Assembly (NCBI GenBank): GCA_021813595.1
Contig: JAKAKF010000136.1
Span: forward strand, 1-5,864
Direction of reading: 5' to 3'
Source of the DNA: a bacterium
Lineage (GTDB): Bacteria > SZUA-79 > Acidulodesulfobacterales > Acidulodesulfobacteraceae
Length of the DNA: 5,864 nt
Shown: positions 1 to 4,483 of the stretch, one piece after another
Numbering within the stretch: position 1 is the stretch's first letter
How the letters are laid out: each line of letters opens with the position of its first letter
Program-made: the position numbers and the translations under genes
Notes under the pieces: generated by a model
Told to the model about the DNA's origin: nothing
The model's input: only the letters and a program-made list of their open reading frames with translations
Databases searched by the model: none

Positions 1-75
1 GGCTATGCCGATATGGTTAGAATTACCATAGGGACGCACAAAGAAAACGTTAAACTCGTTAAAGCATTGAAATAA
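1..75 (+). CDS. hisC: HisC-like histidinol-phosphate / aromatic aminotransferase, C-terminal fragment
   Basis: Only the last 24 codons and the TAA stop are in the window; the gene begins off the left edge. The readable tail is GYADMVRITIGTHKENVKLV followed by KALK. An 'R-I-T-I-G-T...EN' block close to the C-terminus is the familiar ending of class I/II PLP-dependent aminotransferases of the HisC group, where the Arg contacts the substrate carboxylate or phosphate. HisC enzymes transaminate histidinol phosphate, and in clusters such as Bacillus subtilis hisC-tyrA-aroE the same enzyme also serves tyrosine and phenylalanine synthesis. Its place directly before aroF, tyrA and aroA suggests an aromatic aminotransferase role here, but that is inference. 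The catalytic Lys and PLP-binding regions are not visible, so substrate specificity and the gene symbol are tentative. Confidence 0.72.
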   Translation, partial: GYADMVRITIGTHKENVKLVKALK

Positions 76-77
76 AT

Positions 78-106
78 TTTACAATTATTTCAATATAAGA
101 TAAAAT
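78..106 (+). promoter_or_regulatory. Candidate sigma70 promoter for the aroF-tyrA-aroA operon
   Basis: A -35 like TTTACA (78-83, 5 of 6 consensus bases) and a -10 like TAAAAT (101-106, 5 of 6) are separated by exactly 17 bases. Transcription would start near 113, leaving a leader of about 42 bases that contains the aroF Shine-Dalgarno. The -35 begins only three bases after the hisC stop codon. The region is very AT-rich, so a chance match is possible. The operon may also be read through from upstream, since I see no terminator hairpin after hisC. Confidence 0.45.
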
Positions 107-140
107 ATTAATCTATACAATATAAATAAAATTTGGTTTA

Positions 141-146
141 AGGAGG
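141..146 (+). promoter_or_regulatory. Shine-Dalgarno of aroF
   Basis: AGGAGG lies 8 bases before the ATG at 155. It is the best-placed ribosome binding site in the window and fixes the aroF start. It also shows that the host uses a standard anti-Shine-Dalgarno, which makes the weak sites before tyrA and ispH stand out. Confidence 0.85.
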
Positions 147-154
147 AGAAATAG

Positions 155-1174
155 ATGATTTTAGTTTTAAAAAAAGGAGCGACTAAGGATGAAATCGATT
201 ACATTCTTAGTAAAATAGAGCAGGCGGGATTAAAACCGCATATTTCTGAGGGAGCCGACGTAACTATTATAGGATGCATAGGACACGAAGACGCGGTAAA
301 GGCTTTTTTTGAAGAGGCGGAAGCGCTTGCGGGAGTCGATAAAGCGATAAGAATATCGAAACCTTATAAACTTGCTTCAAAGGAGATGGGCAAAGAAAGG
401 AGCGTATTTAAAATAGGAAATATAGAAATAGGCGGCGACGATATAGCGGTTATAGCAGGACCGTGCGCCGTAGAAAACCTTGAAAACCTTACCGAAATCG
501 CCGAAAATATAAAAAAATCCGGCGCCAAGATATTAAGGGGCGGGGCGTTTAAGCCGAGGACGAGCCCTTATACTTTTCAGGGACTCGGCGAAGAAGGGCT
601 TAAATATTTAAGCGAGGCGAGAAAGAAAACCGGACTTTTAGTCGCTACTGAGGTAATGGACCCAAGAGATTTAGACCTTATATGTTCTTATGCCGATATT
701 ATACAGATAGGCGCAAGAAATATGCAGAATTTCAGACTGCTTCAGGAAGTAGGAAAAGTAAACAAGCCTGTAATTCTCAAAAGAGGCTTGTGTTCCACGA
801 TACAGGAATTTTTAATGTCCGCCGAATATATTATGTCTAACGGCAATGAACAGGTTATATTATGCGAAAGGGGAATCAGAACGTATGAAACTTCTACGAG
901 GAACACTCTCGATTTGAGCGCGGTACCCGTGCTGAAAAGGCTTTCTCATCTTCCCGTCATCGTTGATCCTTCCCACGCCGCAGGAGTCTGGTATTACGTC
1001 GAAGCGCTTTCTCTTGCCGCCGTGGCTGTAGGAACCGACGGACTTATGATAGAAGTGCATCCCGTACCGGAAAAAGCTTTCTCCGACGGAGCGCAGTCTT
1101 TAAAATACGATACTTTCGACGAACTCGTAAAAAAAGCTAGAGCGGTAGCAAAAGCTATAAACAGAAATATATAA
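155..1174 (+). CDS. aroF: 3-deoxy-7-phosphoheptulonate (DAHP) synthase, type I-beta with N-terminal ferredoxin-like regulatory domain
   Basis: Condenses phosphoenolpyruvate and erythrose 4-phosphate to DAHP, the committed first step of the shikimate pathway, in the cytosol. At 339 residues it matches Thermotoga maritima DAHP synthase (about 338) and resembles it along its whole length. Residues 1 to about 66 form the ferredoxin-like regulatory domain; about 85-339 form the (beta/alpha)8 barrel. Visible active-site blocks are AGPCAVE (101-107), [15 protein letters not shown] (129-143), IGARNMQN (185-192), LKRG (208-211), DPSH (271-274), IEVHP (299-303) and SDG (310-312). Expected metal ligands Cys104, His274, Glu300 and Asp311 are all present. 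His29 and Ser31 align without gaps with the tyrosine-contact residues of the Thermotoga enzyme, predicting feedback inhibition by tyrosine. The start follows an AGGAGG, and tyrA begins 25 bases after the stop. No chorismate mutase domain is fused. The symbol could equally be given as aroG or aroA(G) in other nomenclatures. Confidence 0.96.
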   Translation: MILVLKKGATKDEIDYILSKIEQAGLKPHISEGADVTIIGCIGHEDAVKAFFEEAEALAGVDKAIRISKPYKLASKEMGKERSVFKIGNIEIGGDDIAVIAGPCAVENLENLTEIAENIKKSGAKILRGGAFKPRTSPYTFQGLGEEGLKYLSEARKKTGLLVATEVMDPRDLDLICSYADIIQIGARNMQNFRLLQEVGKVNKPVILKRGLCSTIQEFLMSAEYIMSNGNEQVILCERGIRTYETSTRNTLDLSAVPVLKRLSHLPVIVDPSHAAGVWYYVEALSLAAVAVGTDGLMIEVHPVPEKAFSDGAQSLKYDTFDELVKKARAVAKAINRNI

Positions 1175-1199
1175 AAGAACTCTTATAATATATATATTT

Positions 1200-2081
1200 A
1201 TGTTTAAAGAGATTAAAATAATAGGTCTTGGTTTTATGGGCGCTTCTTTAGCCGGCGCCGTAAAGAGTAAATTAACGGGAACGGCCGTTAAAGGATACGA
1301 TATAGTAAAAAACAATATAGATTACTGCATTGCTAAAGGAATAATAGACGAACCTTTAAGTTTGGATTCAGGATATGATAATGCGGCTTCCGAAAATTCG
1401 CTTGTAATAATGTGCGTTCCTCCGTCGTCTATAGTATCGTTTTTTGACGAATATGCGGATTTTTTCGGCGGCAGGGCTTTAATTACCGATATAGGAAGCG
1501 TAAAAGCGTTAATAGGAGCCAGGGCAAAAAAAAATAATTTAACTAATTTCGTAGGTTCGCATCCTATGTGCGGTTCCGATAAATCCGGACCGGAAAACTC
1601 CGATTTTTCTCTATTTAACGCTAAAAAATGCATAGTGATAAAAGAAAAAGAAGATTATGCCGACAAAGAGCGGAGTTTTAAGATAGATAAAATAGCGGGA
1701 TTTTGGAAGTCGTTAAATATGGAAGTTATTTTTAGCGAGGCTGAAACGCACGACGAAATAACCGCTTATACGAGCCATTTACCGCATCTCGCCGCTTTTT
1801 TATTATCCGATACCGTGCTTTCCCATGTAAAAAATAAAAAATTTTCTTCATACGCAAGTTTTATAGGCGGCGGTTTTAAAGACTCTACCAGAATAGCTTC
1901 TTCTTCGCCGGACTTATGGACGGATATATTTCTTATGAACGACGAAAAAATCATTTTTTCTTTAGATAATTTTATAGCTTCCGCAAATTCCATTAAGGGT
2001 CTTATAGAAACGGGCGACAGAAACGGGTTGGTTTCATATCTTAAAAAAATATACGAGGACAGAAAAGAGGCTGGAATTTGA
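1200..2081 (+). CDS. tyrA: Prephenate dehydrogenase (TyrA), NAD-dependent type
   Basis: Oxidatively decarboxylates prephenate to 4-hydroxyphenylpyruvate, the tyrosine branch after chorismate mutase; use of arogenate instead cannot be excluded. The 293-residue protein has an N-terminal Rossmann fold with GLGFMG (9-14) and an acidic Asp34 at the end of the second strand, which favours NAD+ over NADP+. The family block HPMCGSDKSG (121-130) contains the likely catalytic His121. SHLPH (192-196) and GGGFKDSTRIA (223-233), whose Arg231 should bind the substrate carboxylate, lie in the helical C-terminal domain, followed by SPDLWTDIFLMN. There is no fused chorismate mutase and no C-terminal ACT domain, so control probably sits at AroF. 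The ATG immediately precedes the first Rossmann strand, so the start is structurally sensible, but there is no clear Shine-Dalgarno. Its end overlaps aroA by 4 bases. An A9 run lies at 1526-1534. Confidence 0.94.
   Translation: MFKEIKIIGLGFMGASLAGAVKSKLTGTAVKGYDIVKNNIDYCIAKGIIDEPLSLDSGYDNAASENSLVIMCVPPSSIVSFFDEYADFFGGRALITDIGSVKALIGARAKKNNLTNFVGSHPMCGSDKSGPENSDFSLFNAKKCIVIKEKEDYADKERSFKIDKIAGFWKSLNMEVIFSEAETHDEITAYTSHLPHLAAFLLSDTVLSHVKNKKFSSYASFIGGGFKDSTRIASSSPDLWTDIFLMNDEKIIFSLDNFIASANSIKGLIETGDRNGLVSYLKKIYEDRKEAGI
2066..2080 (+). promoter_or_regulatory. Ribosome binding site and TTG start of aroA, overlapping the tyrA stop
   Basis: AGAGG (2066-2070) lies 7 bases before a TTG at 2078-2080. 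The TTGA at 2078-2081 contains both the aroA start and the tyrA TGA stop, an arrangement typical of translational coupling. The first in-frame ATG is at residue 40, beyond the essential PGDKSISHR motif, so it cannot be the start. This makes TTG the well-supported choice. Confidence 0.75.
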
Positions 2082-3451
2082 CGCAGGATTTATTAAAATT
2101 TAATCACGATAAAGTTTTAGTAGAGGGTCTTTCAAAAGAATTCAGCGCAGAAATAGAAGTTCCGGGCGATAAATCTATATCGCACAGGACGGTTATGCTA
2201 GGAAGCATAGCCGGCGGGAAATCACGCGTTTACAATTTGTCCGTCTCCGGCGATAATCTTGCTACGGTAGCCGCATTCAGAAAACTCGGCGTAAATATCA
2301 AAAAGCAAAATTCGGGCGGTTCAAAAAAAGACTTTATAATCGAAGGCGTAGGTTTTTACGGTTTAAAAGAGCCGAAATCCGTCATTAATACTTCAAATTC
2401 CGGAACGCTGACGAGGCTTATAGCCGGAATGCTTGCCGGAAACGATTTTTTTTCGGTGCTGTCCGGAGACAAATATCTTAATTCGCGTCCAATGCAGCGT
2501 ATTATCGAGCCTTTAAGACTTATGGGCGCAAAAATATCGGGCAGGGGCGGCGATTCTTATCCCCCGCTTGCTATTTCAGGCGGCGGGTTGCACTCCGTCT
2601 TTTACGAAGTTCCGGTTCCTAGCGCTCAGGTTAAATCCTGTCTTATGCTTGCCGCCCTTTACGCCGAAGGCGATACCGTAATATACGAAAGGAAAGCTAC
2701 GAGGGACCATACCGAAAATCTTCTTAAATTTCAGGGTTATCCCGTCAGCACGGAGGATTCTCCCTCAGGAGGCGGTTTTATTACCGTTAAAGGCAGGCAT
2801 GCCGGAGGTTTAAACCCTTTTGAATTCAGGATACCCGGAGATTTCAGCAGCGCCGCATTTTTTATAGCTCTCGGCATATTAAATAAAAATTCTGAAATTA
2901 CCGTCAAAAATATCATAATAAACGAAAAAAGGACCGGACTTCTCAAGGCTTTAAAAATGATGGGCGCGGACGTAGATACGGTTATTAAAGATATATCTCC
3001 CGAAACGGCAGGCGATATAAAAGTAAAATATTCGGATAATATAAAAGGAATAACGCTTCCTCCCGAAATAGTTCCCGATATGATAGACGAATTTCCTATA
3101 TTTGCGGTAATAGCTTCCTTTGCGGAGGGCAAGACGGCGGTTACCGGAGCAAAAGAATTAAGGGTTAAGGAAAGCGACAGGATTAAGGCTATAGTTTATA
3201 ACTTAAACGCTATAGGTATAGATATTAAAGAACTGGAAGACGGATTTGAAATAAACGGAAATCCGGACTTAAAATGCGCCGGAAAAGGTTTGCTAAAGAA
3301 GTTAAATTCTTTCGGCGACCACAGGATAGCAATGTCTATGGTAATCGCCGGACTTATTTTAAAAAACGCTAAACTGGAAATAAAGGATATAAACTGCATA
3401 AATACTTCGTTCCCCGAATTTTTCGATACCGTAAATTCGATAATAAAATAA
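2078..3451 (+). CDS. aroA: 5-enolpyruvylshikimate-3-phosphate (EPSP) synthase
   Basis: Transfers the enolpyruvyl group of phosphoenolpyruvate to shikimate 3-phosphate, the sixth shikimate-pathway step. The length, 457 residues, is slightly above the usual 425-450. Clear family motifs are PGDKSISHR (29-37, Lys32 and Arg37 in the active site), NSGTLTRL (107-114, with the glyphosate-region Gly109 kept and Arg113), LNSRPMQRIIEPL (134-146), PVPSAQVKS (179-187), PGDFSSAAFF (253-262), DEFP (337-340, likely catalytic Asp337), LRVKESDRIK (361-370, Glu365) and FGDHRIAMS (412-420). The two-domain inverted alpha/beta fold is therefore complete. The NSGT...RL form looks more like class II or Gram-positive-type enzymes than the class I NAGTAMRP of E. 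coli. Ser106 stands where Gly is most usual, just before that motif. It starts at TTG, overlapping tyrA by 4 bases, and ispH follows after 38 bases. Confidence 0.96.
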   Translation: MTQDLLKFNHDKVLVEGLSKEFSAEIEVPGDKSISHRTVMLGSIAGGKSRVYNLSVSGDNLATVAAFRKLGVNIKKQNSGGSKKDFIIEGVGFYGLKEPKSVINTSNSGTLTRLIAGMLAGNDFFSVLSGDKYLNSRPMQRIIEPLRLMGAKISGRGGDSYPPLAISGGGLHSVFYEVPVPSAQVKSCLMLAALYAEGDTVIYERKATRDHTENLLKFQGYPVSTEDSPSGGGFITVKGRHAGGLNPFEFRIPGDFSSAAFFIALGILNKNSEITVKNIIINEKRTGLLKALKMMGADVDTVIKDISPETAGDIKVKYSDNIKGITLPPEIVPDMIDEFPIFAVIASFAEGKTAVTGAKELRVKESDRIKAIVYNLNAIGIDIKELEDGFEINGNPDLKCAGKGLLKKLNSFGDHRIAMSMVIAGLILKNAKLEIKDINCINTSFPEFFDTVNSIIK

Positions 3452-3489
3452 TAAAACTGCAGAGAAATTAAAATTATAATGGATTAATT

Positions 3490-4356
3490 ATGAAAATTAT
3501 AGTAGCGCCTTCGGCAGGATTCTGTTTCGGAGTTAAAAGAGCGGTAAATATGGCGTTAGAGGCTGCGGAACAGTGTAAACCGTCAGAAATACTAAATACC
3601 CTTGGGCCTATTATACACAATCCCCAAGTCGTTAAATCTTTAGAAGATAAAGGCGTATTTTCGATAGACGACATAGAAAACGGGCGTTTAGAAACGATAT
3701 TGATACGCTCTCACGGAGTCAAAGCCGAAACGATGGAAACATTGAAATCTAAGGGGGTAAAAATAATAGACGCTACCTGTCCTTTTGTTAAAAAAGCGCA
3801 AAATTATATAAATACGGCTGCTTTAAAAGGTTATTTTGTAATAATGGTGGGGGATAAAAACCATCCTGAAGTGCAGAGCGTAATAAGTTTTGCCCAAAAA
3901 GACAGATTTCTCGTAATTAATAAAGTCGAAGACTTAAAAAACGTTCCGCTGTCGGAAAAAATAGCGGTAATTTCACAGACTACCCAGGATGTAAATTTTT
4001 ATAAAAATATAGTCGAAGAAATCAAAAAAATAGCTGAAGAAGACGTGGTGGTTTTTGAAACAATCTGCGACGCGACCATAGACAAACAGGAAGAATCAAA
4101 GGTTTTAGCTTCAAACGTGGACGTTATGATAGTAGTAGGCGGTTATAACAGCGCAAATACGAATAAGCTTCAAAATATATGCAAGGAAATTCAGCCTAAT
4201 ACTTATCACGTAGAAACAGAAAACGAGATTAGAACCGAATGGTTCGTTAACGCAAAAAGCGTAGGGATAACAGCCGGAGCTTCCACTCCGGACTGGATAA
4301 TCGAAAAAGTTTTAAAAAAAATTCAGATAATCGATGAAAATTTGTCTGAGTCGTGA
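3490..4356 (+). CDS. ispH: 4-hydroxy-3-methylbut-2-enyl diphosphate reductase (IspH/LytB)
   Basis: The final enzyme of the MEP (non-mevalonate) pathway, a cytosolic iron-sulfur protein that reduces HMBPP to isopentenyl and dimethylallyl diphosphate. The 288-residue protein is typical in length. Three cluster-binding cysteines are visible in their family contexts: Cys12 in AGFCFGVKRAV, Cys97 in DATCPFV and Cys193 in TICDAT. Substrate-binding and catalytic residues are present: His43 (LGPIIHNPQVV), His75 (RSHGV), His125 and Glu127 (NHPEV), Thr164/Thr165 (SQTTQ), the Ser221-x-Asn223 pair (GGYNSANT) and Ser265 (AGASTPDW). Lys199 replaces the more usual Arg in the AT..RQ stretch, a conservative change. 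The ATG has only a GGA at 3481-3483 as a possible weak Shine-Dalgarno. ispH lying directly before rpsA is a widespread arrangement; some clostridia fuse the two, but here a stop codon and 127 bases separate them. Confidence 0.96.
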   Translation: MKIIVAPSAGFCFGVKRAVNMALEAAEQCKPSEILNTLGPIIHNPQVVKSLEDKGVFSIDDIENGRLETILIRSHGVKAETMETLKSKGVKIIDATCPFVKKAQNYINTAALKGYFVIMVGDKNHPEVQSVISFAQKDRFLVINKVEDLKNVPLSEKIAVISQTTQDVNFYKNIVEEIKKIAEEDVVVFETICDATIDKQEESKVLASNVDVMIVVGGYNSANTNKLQNICKEIQPNTYHVETENEIRTEWFVNAKSVGITAGASTPDWIIEKVLKKIQIIDENLSES

Positions 4357-4380
4357 CGTTAAGGAAATGTACAATTAGTG

Positions 4381-4409
4381 ACGGCGACAGAATTAAATTC
4401 TGTCGCCGT
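4381..4409 (+). terminator. Perfect 13-bp inverted repeat after ispH; probable terminator or processing hairpin
   Basis: The left arm ACGGCGACAGAAT (4381-4393) is the exact reverse complement of the right arm (4397-4409), with a 3-base TAA centre; in practice the loop would open to about 5 bases. The hairpin begins 24 bases after the ispH stop and lies outside any gene, which fits the end of the aromatic/ispH transcript. The bases after it are AATAAAAAATTTG, not a run of T, and the other strand has no T run either. It is thus not a canonical intrinsic terminator. It could instead be an mRNA 3'-stabilising structure or part of an rpsA leader. Confidence 0.55.
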
Positions 4410-4418
4410 AATAAAAAA

Positions 4419-4436
4419 TTTGCTTAATTTGCTTAA
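4419..4436 (+). repeat. Tandem 9-bp repeat, TTTGCTTAA twice
   Basis: TTTGCTTAA occurs at 4419-4427 and again at 4428-4436 with no gap, between the hairpin and the rpsA start. The first copy supplies the -35 hexamer of the candidate rpsA promoter. Two adjacent copies could be a regulator binding site, or slippage in AT-rich DNA. I recognise no known operator. Confidence 0.6.
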
Positions 4437-4448
4437 ATGTGTTAGATT
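4420..4448 (+). promoter_or_regulatory. Candidate promoter for rpsA (extended -10)
   Basis: TTGCTT (4420-4425) and TAGATT (4443-4448) are 17 bases apart, and the -10 is preceded by TGT (4440-4442), the extended -10 signature. The predicted start near 4455 leaves a leader of about 29 bases that includes the Shine-Dalgarno. The hexamers are weak (3 and 4 of 6 consensus bases). A better-looking TATAAA at 4454-4459 would start transcription inside the Shine-Dalgarno and so is less likely to serve rpsA. A separate promoter is expected for a highly expressed ribosomal protein gene placed after a hairpin. Confidence 0.35.
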
Positions 4449-4463
4449 AGTCTTATAAAATTT

Positions 4464-4470
4464 AGGAGGT
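4464..4470 (+). promoter_or_regulatory. Shine-Dalgarno of rpsA with unusually long spacing
   Basis: AGGAGGT is a near-perfect anti-Shine-Dalgarno complement, but 14 bases (4470-4483) separate AGGAGG from the ATG at 4484, well over the usual 5-9. No ATG, GTG or TTG lies at normal spacing. In-frame ATT codons sit at 4475 and 4481, the first at ideal distance; ATT is a rare but real bacterial start. Confidence 0.7.
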
Positions 4471-4483
4471 AGTAATTAATATT

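Noticed and set aside
76..154. Attenuator leader peptide, T-box or riboswitch before aroF
   Set aside because: The 79-base gap has no ATG-led peptide, no Tyr/Phe/Trp codon run, no T-box sequence and no GC-containing terminator/antiterminator pair.
473..490. Tandem 9-bp repeat GAAAACCTT twice in aroF
   Set aside because: It encodes Glu-Asn-Leu twice in a surface helix region and keeps the frame and protein length normal; most likely ordinary codon repetition.
2446..2453. T8 run in aroA
   Set aside because: It is explained by Asp-Phe-Phe-Ser codons in a conserved stretch, is shorter than the tyrA A9 run, and shows no adjacent recoding signal.
4367..4378. Short ORF ATG TAC AAT TAG after ispH
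   Set aside because: It has only three codons and its purine-rich upstream bases abut the ATG too closely for ribosome binding, so it looks like chance.
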